From Streptomyces sp. NBC_00353 (lineage in GTDB: Bacteria; Actinomycetota; Actinomycetes; Streptomycetales; Streptomycetaceae), in NCBI RefSeq assembly GCF_036108815.1, contig NZ_CP107985.1, forward strand, positions 7,375,501-7,439,500: DNA of 64,000 nt, in the 5' to 3' direction. Below the pieces are notes generated by a model that ran no database searches, was not told where the DNA came from, and was given only the letters and a program-made list of their open reading frames with translations. A program made the position numbers and the translations under genes. Within the stretch, counting starts at the first letter, position 1, and each line of letters opens with the position of its first letter. Positions 1-8,822 of the stretch are shown piece by piece.

Positions 1-173
1 ACGTCGACTCCACGGACGCGATGGTCGCCCAGGTCGACGAGGAACTCCTGCGGATCGGCCGCTGCGAGAAGGGCGACGTCGTGGTCATCACGGCCGGCTC
101 TCCGCCCGGCGTCGCGGGATCGACGAACCTGGTACGCGTGCACCACATCGGCGAGGACGACAGCCCCAAGTAG
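1..173 (+). CDS. pyk: Pyruvate kinase, C-terminal fragment
   Basis: Only the last 56 codons are in the window; the reading frame enters at base 3 and ends at TAG 171-173. The tail reads DAMVAQVDEELLRIGRCEKG, then GDVVVITAGSPPGVAGSTN and a short acidic end. This is the C-terminal allosteric domain of pyruvate kinase, which converts phosphoenolpyruvate and ADP to pyruvate and ATP in glycolysis; the VVITAGSPPGVAGSTN segment is a family hallmark. The catalytic barrel lies upstream of the window. The gene is followed 8 bp later by the end of a convergent LAGLIDADG-type gene with no obvious terminator between them. Confidence 0.93.
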   Translation, partial: VDSTDAMVAQVDEELLRIGRCEKGDVVVITAGSPPGVAGSTNLVRVHHIGEDDSPK

Positions 174-181
174 ATCGGTCG

Positions 182-961
182 TCAGTGCTTCGGCCCGACG
201 TGAGCGTCCATGAGCTCGACGGACGCCCGTCGGGCGACGGAGATGTTGTATTTCTTGCCCGCGCGCGTGCAGTGCTTCCACTCGACGCCCAGCTTGTCGA
301 GGGTGTCGGTGTAGAGCTGCCTGATGTCGTCCGAGACGTTGGTGAACCAGTACCTCGGGTACTCGTAACGCTTCCGTTCACCACCGACGATGCGGGTGGT
401 CCAGTTCATGTTGCGACACCCGTCGGAATGGATCAGGCCCCGGACGAAGTCCCACGGGTGCGCGTCGATGATTTCTTGCTGCCAGGGTTCGAGGGCGATG
501 AGTCGTTCGTGCTTCTTGCCCGGGCCGTGCTGTGGGAAGACACATGTCCAGTGCCTCGTGAAGGACTTGACCTCGACGCAGCCGCTGCGTTGCCGTCGTC
601 CCGTCCGCGGTGCAGGCATCACCCGCCGCATGGCCGCCTCGGCTTCGGTGATCAGCCCTGGCCAGGCGTCGCCGCAGAAGATCGACAAATGATGCTGCTT
701 GGGCTTCGAGATGATGTGCCCATCACCGAGGTAGAGCCCCAGGAGGTACGCGTACGCGATGCGGTCGAAGTCTCGGCCGGTACATATCGGGCAGTCGGTG
801 GGTTGCGTGTACTTGACCCCACGTTGCTTGCGATCCTCGTGCAGCCGCCAGCCGACGGTTCCGCGGGGAACATTGAGATGTTCAGCAACCGCCCGATTGG
901 TTACGCCACGTCTCAAGAGTGCGAGCGCTTCGTCACGTATCGAAGGATTGTGCTGTGCCAT
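182..961 (-). CDS. LAGLIDADG homing-endonuclease-like protein with N-terminal helix-turn-helix
   Basis: About 259 aa if it starts at ATG 961; the frame is open to an ATG at 1024, but neither start has a strong ribosome binding site. Residues 1-45 form a helix-turn-helix of the type IRDEALALLRRGVTNRAVAE. A Cys pair (CPIC) follows. Then come two LAGLIDADG-type helices, YLLGLYLGDGHI and FVRGLIHSDGC, each carrying the Gly-Asp or Ser-Asp acidic residue at its end that would bind metal. Two motifs in one chain suggest a monomeric endonuclease fold. It is free-standing, not inside an intron or intein, and its 3' end abuts pyk while its 5' end faces a tRNA. Third-position GC looks lower than in the neighbours, which suggests transfer. 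It could instead be a domesticated DNA-binding regulator. Nuclease activity is inferred, not shown. Confidence 0.72.
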   Translation of the reverse strand: MAQHNPSIRDEALALLRRGVTNRAVAEHLNVPRGTVGWRLHEDRKQRGVKYTQPTDCPICTGRDFDRIAYAYLLGLYLGDGHIISKPKQHHLSIFCGDAWPGLITEAEAAMRRVMPAPRTGRRQRSGCVEVKSFTRHWTCVFPQHGPGKKHERLIALEPWQQEIIDAHPWDFVRGLIHSDGCRNMNWTTRIVGGERKRYEYPRYWFTNVSDDIRQLYTDTLDKLGVEWKHCTRAGKKYNISVARRASVELMDAHVGPKH

Positions 962-1071
962 GAGACGGATCTTCGTCCGAGACTCGTGACCAGGCACTCG
1001 GATCGGCGATGCGCTCACCATCAAGGGTGAAGATCGCCAATCACTGATCCACCTTGGAATCGAAGGAGAAG

Positions 1072-1144
1072 TGCCCCGAGTCGGATTCGAACCGACGCTG
1101 TATGGGTTTTGAATCCATGGCCTCTACCGCTGGGCTACCGGGGC
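1072..1144 (-). tRNA. Atypical tRNA with CAA anticodon (annotatable as tRNA-Leu)
   Basis: On the minus strand the cloverleaf is visible. The acceptor GCCCCGG pairs with TCGGGGC over 7 bp with one G-U, and the discriminator is A (position 1072). The T-arm is GTCGG, loop TTCGAAT, CCGAC. The D-arm is GCC/GGC with GG in the loop. The anticodon loop is TTCAAAA with U33 and anticodon CAA (reads UUG, Leu). The variable loop is only ACAGC, 5 nt, so the body is class I although bacterial leucine tRNAs are class II with a long variable arm. The anticodon stem has an A-C mismatch next to the loop. CCA is not encoded. It may be a functional divergent tRNA or a decayed copy. Confidence 0.8.
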
Positions 1145-1244
1145 CCCTTCGAAACGAAGGATCGCGAAGACCCTCCGTGCCTCAAACATACCGTAACTAG
1201 GTAGGCTCTTGGCAGCAGTACCCCTGTCTTGAACGAGGAGCCCC

Positions 1245-1904
1245 GTGACCACGCCCGAGTCGCCCCAGCCCGTCGCCGACGACGACAAGTCGCACGTCCC
1301 GCCGCTGACGACCCGCGTCGTCATCGCCGAGGACGAGGCTCTCATCCGCCTCGACCTCAAAGAGATGCTCGAAGAAGAGGGCTACGCGGTCGTCGGCGAG
1401 GCCGGAGACGGCGCGAAGGCGGTCGAGCTCGCCCGGGAGCACCGGCCCGACCTCGTCATCCTCGATGTGAAGATGCCGATCCTCGACGGCATCTCCGCCG
1501 CCGAGCGCATCGCCGAGGAGTCCATCGCGCCGGTCCTGATGCTCACCGCGTTCTCGCAGCGCGACCTCGTGGAGCGGGCGCGGGATGCCGGGGCGATGGC
1601 GTACCTCGTGAAGCCGTTCAGCAAGAGCGACGTGGTGCCGGCCATCGAGATGGCCGTGTCGCGGTTCGCGGAGCTGAAGGCGTTGGAGACCGAGGTCGCG
1701 GATCTTTCGCAGCGGCTGGAGACGCGGAAGCTGGTGGATCGGGCGAAGAGCATTCTGCAGACGGATTACGGGCTGTCGGAGCCGGCTGCGTTCCGTTGGA
1801 TTCAGAAGACGTCGATGGATCGTCGTCTGTCGATGCAGCAGCTTGCCGAGGCGTTGATCGAGGATGCCGAGGAGAAGCGGCGGGCGTCGAAGGACGGCGA
1901 GTAG
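1245..1904 (+). CDS. ANTAR-domain response regulator (PdtaR-like)
   Basis: 219 aa starting at GTG 1245 behind GAGGAG. Residues 24-140 are a CheY-like receiver: RVVIAEDEALIRLDL gives the acidic pocket, VILDVKMPILDG carries the phospho-acceptor Asp, then the conserved Thr (MLTAFS) and Lys (YLVKPFSK). After a coiled-coil linker the C-terminal 55 residues are an ANTAR RNA-binding helix bundle (KLVDRAKSILQTDYGLSEPA). Known ANTAR proteins bind paired hexaloop RNA stems and prevent transcription termination. The closest known type is actinobacterial PdtaR, normally phosphorylated by an orphan histidine kinase; no kinase gene is adjacent. A near-perfect bidirectional terminator follows 17 bp after the stop. 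Confidence 0.93.
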   Translation: MTTPESPQPVADDDKSHVPPLTTRVVIAEDEALIRLDLKEMLEEEGYAVVGEAGDGAKAVELAREHRPDLVILDVKMPILDGISAAERIAEESIAPVLMLTAFSQRDLVERARDAGAMAYLVKPFSKSDVVPAIEMAVSRFAELKALETEVADLSQRLETRKLVDRAKSILQTDYGLSEPAAFRWIQKTSMDRRLSMQQLAEALIEDAEEKRRASKDGE

Positions 1905-1920
1905 TCGGTTAGGTACGTAC

Positions 1921-1965
1921 GGAAGAGGCCCGCACCCCGGATCGATCGGGGTGCGGGCCTCTTCC
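1921..1965. terminator. Bidirectional rho-independent-type hairpin
   Basis: A perfect 19-bp inverted repeat (1921-1939 with 1947-1965) encloses a 7-nt loop GATCGAT. It sits between the convergent ends of the ANTAR regulator (stop 1904) and livF (stop 1981), so it can serve both strands. There is no long T-run, as is usual in Streptomyces. Confidence 0.9.
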
Positions 1966-1980
1966 GTGTGAAGGGGTGGG

Positions 1981-2693
1981 TCAGTCCTCGCCGAGGTACG
2001 CCTTGCGGACGGACTCGTCGTGGAGGAGGTCCGCGCCGGTGCCGGAGAGGACGATGTTGCCGACCTCCATGACGTGGCCCTGGTCCGCGAGGGAGAGTGC
2101 GGCCTGGGCGTTCTGCTCGACGAGCAGGATCGTGGTGCCCGCCGCCTTGAGTTCGACGATGGTCTCCATGATCTTCTGCATCATGATCGGCGAGAGACCC
2201 ATGGAGGGTTCGTCGAGCATGAGCAGTTTGGGCTGGGACATGAGTGCGCGTCCCATGGCGAGCATCTGCTGCTCGCCGCCGGAGAGGGTGCCTGCGGCCT
2301 GCTTCCTGCGCTCCCCGAGGATGGGGAAGAGGTCGTAGGCGCGCTGAATGTCCTTTTCGATGCCTGCCTTGTCGGAGCGCAGGAATGCTCCGAGTTTGAG
2401 GTTTTCGGCGATCGTCAGCCGGGGGAAGATGTGGCGTCCCTCGGGGGAGTGGGCGAGGCCCAGGGAGACGATCTTGTGGGCGGGGATGTTGGTGAGTGGT
2501 TTGCCCTCGAAGCGGATCTGGCCGCCGATGGGCTTGAGGAGGCCGGAGAGGGTGCGCAGGGTGGTGGTTTTGCCCGCGCCGTTGGTGCCGATGAGGGTGA
2601 CGACCTGGCCGGCTTCGACGGTGAAGGAGATGCCTTTGACGGCTTCGATCTTGCCGTAGGCGACCTTGAGGTCTTCGACCTCGAGCAGTGCGG

Positions 2694-2697
<4 letters not shown>
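1981..2697 (-). CDS. livF: Branched-chain amino-acid ABC transporter ATP-binding protein LivF
   Basis: 238 aa from GTG 2697. It carries Walker A GTNGAGKTT, signature LSGGEQQ, Walker B LLMLDEPSMGLSP and an H-loop-region equivalent in ILLVEQNAQ, which is the LivF-type form. It powers import of leucine, isoleucine and valine or related substrates on the cytoplasmic face together with LivG, LivH and LivM. The start overlaps the livG stop by four bases (GTGA), which implies translational coupling. It is the last gene of the five-gene operon, closed by the hairpin at 1921-1965. Substrate specificity cannot be read from the ATPase. Confidence 0.95.
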
Positions 2698-3595
<898 letters not shown>

Positions 3596-3599
<4 letters not shown>

Positions 3600-5380
3600 G
3601 CCCCCGCCTTGGCGATGCCGGCGCCGGTTTCTTCGGACTGCCGTGGTTCTGGTACGTCGATGGGGTCGTTCTCGTGGTATTCGAGTTGCTGTCGCTTGTC
3701 GGCGACGACTCCTTCGGGGCGGAAGCGCATCAGGAGGATGAGCGCGAGGCCGAAGAAGAGCAGCTGGTAGTCGTTGAGGAACTGCAGCTTGGTCGGGATG
3801 ACGTACAGCAGTGTGGCGCCGAGCAGGGGTCCGGTGATGGTTCCCATGCCGCCGAGGATGACGGCGGCGAGGAGGAACGCGGAGCTGGGCGGTACGGGTC
3901 CGGCGAAGACGTACATCTCGGGGACGACGGTGTGCTGTACGTGGGCTTGTACGGTGCCGGCGAGGCCGGCGAGGGTGGCGCCGAGTGCGAAGGCGATGAG
4001 TTTGACGCGGAAGCCGTTGATGCCCATGGCGGTGGCGGCTGTTTCGTCTTCGCGGATGGCGACCCAGGCGCGGCCGATGCGGGAGCTGCCTGCGCGGGCG
4101 AAGATTGTGACGACGAGTGCCGTGCAGAGCAGCATCAGCCAGAAGTAGTTGGCGTAGGAGCCGAGGGTGAAGCCGCCGATGGTGTGTTCTGCCCCGAAGT
4201 CGTATCCGAAGAATTTGAGGTCGGGGATGTTGGGGACGCCGTTGGGGCCGTTGGTGACGCTGGGGCCGGAGGTGCCGTCGAGGTTGCCCATGGTGATTCG
4301 GAAGATCTCTCCGAAGCCGAGGGTGACGATGGCGAGGTAGTCGCCGCGCAGTCGCAGGGTGGGGGCGCCGATGAGGACGCCGAAGATCAGCGATGCGGCG
4401 GCGCCGGTGAGGGCGGCGGCCCAGAACGGGAGGTGGACGCCGAAGGTTGAGGCGGTCGATCCGGAGACGAGGGCGGCGGTGTAGGCGCCTACGCCGAGGA
4501 AGGCGACGTATCCGAGGTCGAGCAGTCCGGCGAGGCCGACGACGACGTTGAGGCCGAGGGCGACGGTCGCGAAGATCAGGATGCTGACGGCGAGGAGGGT
4601 GAACTCGTCGGTGTTCTGGGTGAACGGGAAGGCCGCGGCTGCCGCGAAGGCGGCGATGACGGTGACCTTGCGGTGTTCGGTGGTGAGTGCCTTGAGGCGG
4701 GCGCTCAGTCCGGAGCGGGAGAGCGTGGCGACGCCGAAGGCGGCGAGGATCAGGAAGCCGACGAATTGTTCGCTTTCGGCCTGGAGTCCGTAGGAGGCGA
4801 CGAACAGGCCGATGGCGAATGCGGCGGCGATGACGAGGATTTGGGCCCAGGAGGGGAGTGCCTTGGGCCGGGCGAGCTTGGTGCCGCTGATGCCGAAGAC
4901 CGCGGCGAGCGCCTTCTTGAGGCCGCTGCTGGCGGGGTCGGTGTCGCGGTGGAGCGGCAGTCCGAGTGCGGCGAGCAGGGTGATGAGGGAGGCTGCCGCG
5001 GCGACGAATCCGCCGGGTTCCAGGTTGGCGATGCCGCCGAGTTCCTGCGCGATGGCGATGACGGTGTACCAGGTGGTGCCGAAGGTGCCGAGTGCGATGA
5101 GCAGCAGGGCGTTGTTGCTGCCTGCGGGGTTGAGCCAGCCGAGGCCGCGTACGCCGTGGCCTGCGAGGGCGAACAGCAGGGTGAGGGCGGCGCCGACGAG
5201 GGTGATGACCTGGAGGCCGCCGGGGTAGCCGGTGACGGTGAGGTCGCCGGGGAATTCGTCGGTCCAGGTCCAGGCGAGGAAGGTGCTCGCGAGGGTGGCG
5301 ATGGCTCCGACGGTGGTGGCGAGTCGTGCGCCGGTCTCGGGGAGCGGGATGACGGGGGTGGTCTCGTGAGTGTTTGTCAT
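3596..5380 (-). CDS. livM: Branched-chain amino-acid ABC transporter permease LivM
   Basis: 594 aa from ATG 5380; GTG 5389, overlapping the livH stop as GTGA, is an equally possible start. The C-terminal half is the LivM permease domain, with LNVVVGLAGLLDLGYVAFLG and the EAA-like loop near LRLRGDYLAIVTLGFGEIFR. The N-terminal 270 residues hold several extra hydrophobic segments absent from the roughly 425-aa E. coli protein, an extension common in actinobacterial LivM. It is an integral membrane protein that forms the translocation pore with LivH. It ends with a charged cytoplasmic tail. Confidence 0.94.
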
Positions 5381-5385
5381 GGGTA

Positions 5386-6318
5386 TCACGCCCTGTCCGC
5401 GACACGTTCGCCGAGCAGGCCTTGTGGCCTGACCAGGAGGACGACGATGAGCAGGACGAACGCCCAGACGTTGGCCCAGGCTCCGCCGCCGAGCTTGTCC
5501 ATCCCGGGGATGTCCTGGATGTACTGGATGGAGAGGGCTTCGGCGAGGCCGAGTACGACGCCGCCGAGCATGGCGCCGTAGATGTTGCCGATGCCGCCGA
5601 GGACGGCTGCGGTGAAGGCCTTGAGGCCGGCGATGAAGCCCATCTCGTAGTTGATCTGGCCGTACTTGAGGCCGGAGGAGACCGCTGCGACTGCGGCGAA
5701 GGCGGCGCCGATGGCGAAGGCCATCACGATGATGCGGTTGGTGTTGATGCCCATGAGTTGGGCGGTGTCGGGGTCCTGCGCGGTGGCCTGCATGGCGCGG
5801 CCGGAGCGGCTCTTGGCGACGAAGACGCCGAGGGCCAGCATGCACAGGGGTGCGGCGACGAGGAGGAAGAGGTCTGCGCGCTGGATCTGCAGGTTGTCGG
5901 TGATCTTGAAGGCTTCGCCGGTGAATTCGGGGAAGCTGCGGGCCTTCTTGGCGTCGGGGTAGAAGCCCCAGACGATCTGCTGCAGTGCGATGGAGAGACC
6001 GATTGCGGTGATCAGCGGGGCCAGGCGGGGCGCGGTGCGCAGCGGCCGGTAGGCGAATCTTTCGGCGGCGGTGGCGATGGCCACCGAGGCTATGACGCCG
6101 CCGATGAGCATGAGCGGGATGGCCATCCACAGGGCTGTTCCGCTGGGAAGCCAGAGGTAGATGGTGAGGGCGCCGAAGCCCCCGATCATGAAGATCTCGC
6201 CGTGGGCGAAGTTGATGAGCTGGACGATCCCGTACACCATGGTGTAGCCGATGGCGATAAGGCCATAGAGGGCACCGAGGGTCAGGCCGTTGGCCAGCGT
6301 TTGCGGCAGTTCGTGCAC
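5386..6318 (-). CDS. livH: Branched-chain amino-acid ABC transporter permease LivH
   Basis: 310 aa. It begins LPQTLANGLTLGALYGLIAI and contains GYTMVYGIVQLINFAHGE, the N-terminal hallmark of LivH permeases. About eight membrane helices follow, and ALGLAEALSIQYI lies near the C-terminus. It is the first gene after the hairpin that separates it from livK. With LivM it forms the membrane channel. The length is normal for the family. Confidence 0.95.
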   Translation of the reverse strand: MHELPQTLANGLTLGALYGLIAIGYTMVYGIVQLINFAHGEIFMIGGFGALTIYLWLPSGTALWMAIPLMLIGGVIASVAIATAAERFAYRPLRTAPRLAPLITAIGLSIALQQIVWGFYPDAKKARSFPEFTGEAFKITDNLQIQRADLFLLVAAPLCMLALGVFVAKSRSGRAMQATAQDPDTAQLMGINTNRIIVMAFAIGAAFAAVAAVSSGLKYGQINYEMGFIAGLKAFTAAVLGGIGNIYGAMLGGVVLGLAEALSIQYIQDIPGMDKLGGGAWANVWAFVLLIVVLLVRPQGLLGERVADRA

Positions 6319-6350
6319 CGCAGGCCTCCGATGAGCGTGTCGGATATGAC

Positions 6351-6385
6351 ACCGCGCGAGGGCGCTGTTTGCGCCCTCGCGCGGT
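6351..6385 (-). terminator. Intra-operon hairpin between livK and livH
   Basis: A perfect 15-bp inverted repeat (6351-6365 with 6371-6385) has a 5-nt loop TGTTT. It lies between the livK stop (6426) and the livH start (6318). It could partly terminate or stabilise the livK message, which would give more binding protein than permease, a common arrangement for ABC importers. It is not followed by a T-run. Confidence 0.8.
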
Positions 6386-6425
6386 CTGGTTCAAGTAGTG
6401 CGGGTCATGCCGGGTGCTGCGGTGG

Positions 6426-7649
6426 TCAGTCCTTGAAGGTCTCGCTCTTCACGGACACCCACTCGCCGCCCTTGACCTCGTACACGGTGAGCTGCTTGTT
6501 GGTGGTGTCGCCGTACTGGTCGAAGGCGACCTTGCCGGTCACGCCGTCGAAGGAGACCTTGGCCATGGCCGCGGTGATCTTGGCGCGGGCGTCGTCGGGC
6601 AGCTTGCCGTCGTTGTCGGCGACGACGGCCTTGACGGCCTGGATGATGGACCAGGCGGCGTCGTAGGAGTAGCCGCCGTAGGCCGCGTAGGGGTCCTTGT
6701 AGCCGCCTGCGGAGTAGTCGGCGATGAACTTCTTGGCGGTGTCGAGCTGCTCCACCGGGTAGCCGACCGAGGTGGCGAGGTCACCGTCGTTGGCGACGCC
6801 GGATGCCGAGATGAAGGCGGGGTCGTAGATGCCGTCGCCACCCATGGCGGGGATCTTTGCTCCGGCCTTCTTGATCTGGTCGGAGAGGAGGCCGCCCTCG
6901 GGGTACTGGCCGCCGAAGTAGACGGAGTCGGCGCCGGAGTTCTTGACCTTGTCGGCGGTGCTGGAGAAGTCGGTCTCCTTCACCGTGACGTGGTCGGTGC
7001 CGACGACCTTGCCGCCCAGGCGCTCGAACTCCTTGGAGAAGATGGCCGCGAGGCCGGCGCCGTAGGTCTGCTTGTCGTCGACGACGTAGACCTTCCGCTT
7101 CTTCGCGTCGTTGTAGTAGTACTGCGCGGCGAAGCGGCCCTGGATGACGTCCGTGGTGGCCGTACGGAAGTAGGTGTCGAAGGGGCGCTTGAGGTCGCCG
7201 GTGCCCCAGTTGTCGCCCTGGCTGAGCGCCGGGTTGGTGTTGGCCGGCGAGACCTGGGTGAGGTGAGCCTTGGCGAAGTCGCTCTGCATGGACTGCGATA
7301 CGCCGGAGTTCAGCGGGCCGACGACGCCGAGGACGTCCTTGTTGGCGACGAGCTTCACGGCGTTCTGGTGGCCGGTGGCCGGTACGGCCTGGTCGTCCAG
7401 CTCCTGGATCTTGAAGGTGACGCCGGGGACTTCTTTGTTCTTGTTCGCCGTCTTGGCGGCGAGGTCCACGGAGTTCTTGATGCCCTGGCCGAGGGCGGAG
7501 AGCGAGCCCGTGAGCGGGGCGTCCACGCCGATGATCACGGTGGTGTTCTTGTCGCTGCCCTTGTTGTCGTCGCGCGAACCGCAAGCGGTCAAGGTAAGAG
7601 CACCGGTGGTCATCACAGCGGTGAGAATGAGCAAGGAACGGTGTCGCAC
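6426..7649 (-). CDS. livK: Branched-chain amino-acid ABC transporter substrate-binding lipoprotein LivK
   Basis: 407 aa. An n-region MRHRS, a hydrophobic core and a lipobox ending LTAC give a lipoprotein anchored outside the membrane at Cys23. The mature part has the periplasmic-binding-protein type I fold: VIIGVDAPLTGSLSALGQGI at the N-terminal edge and YSYDAAWSIIQAVKAV near the C-terminus. It captures the amino acid and delivers it to LivHM. It is promoter-proximal and separated from livH by a strong hairpin. The ligand (Leu/Ile/Val or another amino acid) cannot be decided from sequence. Confidence 0.94.
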   Translation of the reverse strand: MRHRSLLILTAVMTTGALTLTACGSRDDNKGSDKNTTVIIGVDAPLTGSLSALGQGIKNSVDLAAKTANKNKEVPGVTFKIQELDDQAVPATGHQNAVKLVANKDVLGVVGPLNSGVSQSMQSDFAKAHLTQVSPANTNPALSQGDNWGTGDLKRPFDTYFRTATTDVIQGRFAAQYYYNDAKKRKVYVVDDKQTYGAGLAAIFSKEFERLGGKVVGTDHVTVKETDFSSTADKVKNSGADSVYFGGQYPEGGLLSDQIKKAGAKIPAMGGDGIYDPAFISASGVANDGDLATSVGYPVEQLDTAKKFIADYSAGGYKDPYAAYGGYSYDAAWSIIQAVKAVVADNDGKLPDDARAKITAAMAKVSFDGVTGKVAFDQYGDTTNKQLTVYEVKGGEWVSVKSETFKD

Positions 7650-8211
7650 GGTGAATCCTTTCCCAGGCGCGGCCCCCTCTGCTGAGGTGCCGTTGCACTC
7701 GCCGGGCCGTGCTGGTGCGTGGAAGCGCCGCGATCTCAGTCGCGCCCGGCGGCGCGGTGACTGGCCGTGACTCTAGGCGCAGGTGGCGGGGTCGGGGATG
7801 GGTCGGCGGAGGATGTGACTGTCTTGTTATGACGTTGAGGAAGGCTTGAGGTGGCTGTGCGGACATGTACGGCTTTTTACCGGACGGTGAAGTGACCGCA
7901 TGCTGAGAACGCGCAGCTCTGCTAAGGCGCTTGAAGCGATCTTGGTGCTGTCGCGTCGCGGGGGGCGGTGAGGGCGCGACGAAGTGCCCGGCGGCCGCGG
8001 GCCGGGTCCTGTGTGCCGCCCGGCGGTGCCCGGGTATTGCGCGCTTGTTACGCAGTGTTACGCCGGGGGGCGGTGTGGTCCACGCCCCGTGGTGTCCGTG
8101 GGGTGCGTGTGGCTGTTGAGTGGGTCATACAACGGGTTGCGCGGTCAAGAGTGTTGGGGGTGGAAGTTGCCCAACGCCCCTTCCTGCACGGGTGGTTGTG
8201 GGTGGATATGG
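7650..8211. other. Long intergenic region upstream of livK, no gene seen
   Basis: This stretch of about 560 bases separates livK from the thioesterase terminator. Reading frames here have no convincing start, codon bias or family resemblance. The livK promoter and any operator must lie in the part near 7650-7900, but I see no convincing -35/-10 pair. Two copies of GTTACGC lie close together near 8046-8062; their meaning is unclear. Confidence 0.6.
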
Positions 8212-8249
8212 CTCTGCCCGGCCTGGTTTGTGATCCGGGCCGGGCAGAG
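8212..8249 (-). terminator. Hairpin downstream of the thioesterase gene
   Basis: A 12-bp perfect inverted repeat (8212-8223 with 8238-8249) with a 14-nt loop lies 21 bp past the stop of the PaaI-type thioesterase gene on the minus strand. Confidence 0.8.
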
Positions 8250-8270
8250 GGGTGGTGCGGTGCCGGTGGG

Positions 8271-8741
8271 TCAGGCGGCTGCGGGCTTGGGGGCGTCGCG
8301 GAGCATGCAGGTGAGGCGTGCGGTGCAGACGCGCTTGTCCTGTTCGTCCGTGATGACGATCTCGTACGTGGCGGTGGAGCGGCCGCGGTGTACGGGGGTG
8401 GCGACGCCGGTGACGAGTCCGCTCCGTGCCCCTCGGTGATGGGTGCAGTTCAGGTCGACACCGACGGCGAGCTTGGTGGCGCCGCCGTGGAGCATGCTGC
8501 CGACGGAGCCGAGGGTCTCGGCGAGGACGGCGGAGGCGCCGCCGTGCAGGAGTCCGTAGGGCTGGGTGTTGCCTTCGACGGGCATGGTGCCGACGACGCG
8601 GTCCGCGGAGGCTTCGACGATCTGGACGCCCATGCGTTCGCCGAGGTGGCCGGCGGAGAAGAGGGCGGGCAGGTCGACGCCGAGTGCGGCGTACTCGTCG
8701 ATGATCTCCTGGGGGAACTTGGGTGCGGTGTGCTCGCCCAT
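8271..8741 (-). CDS. PaaI-family hotdog thioesterase
   Basis: About 156 aa from ATG 8741 (MGEHTAPKFP); an upstream in-frame ATG at 8774 would add 11 residues. The hotdog motif is clear: NTQPYGLLHGGASAVLAETL carries the conserved HGG turn and the following acidic helix residue. LNCTHHRGARSGLVTGVATP is the central beta-sheet region. Family members hydrolyse acyl-CoA thioesters, often aromatic acyl-CoAs; the substrate is unknown here. The gene stands alone between its terminator and the 3' end of the oxidoreductase gene 82 bp upstream. Confidence 0.88.
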   Translation of the reverse strand: MGEHTAPKFPQEIIDEYAALGVDLPALFSAGHLGERMGVQIVEASADRVVGTMPVEGNTQPYGLLHGGASAVLAETLGSVGSMLHGGATKLAVGVDLNCTHHRGARSGLVTGVATPVHRGRSTATYEIVITDEQDKRVCTARLTCMLRDAPKPAAA

Positions 8742-8822
8742 GGGGTCCGGCTCCGATCGTCTGCGGTGGTTCATAGCTTTATTGCTGTGTGCATCGTTCT
8801 TATCAGACGACTGAGCGAACGC

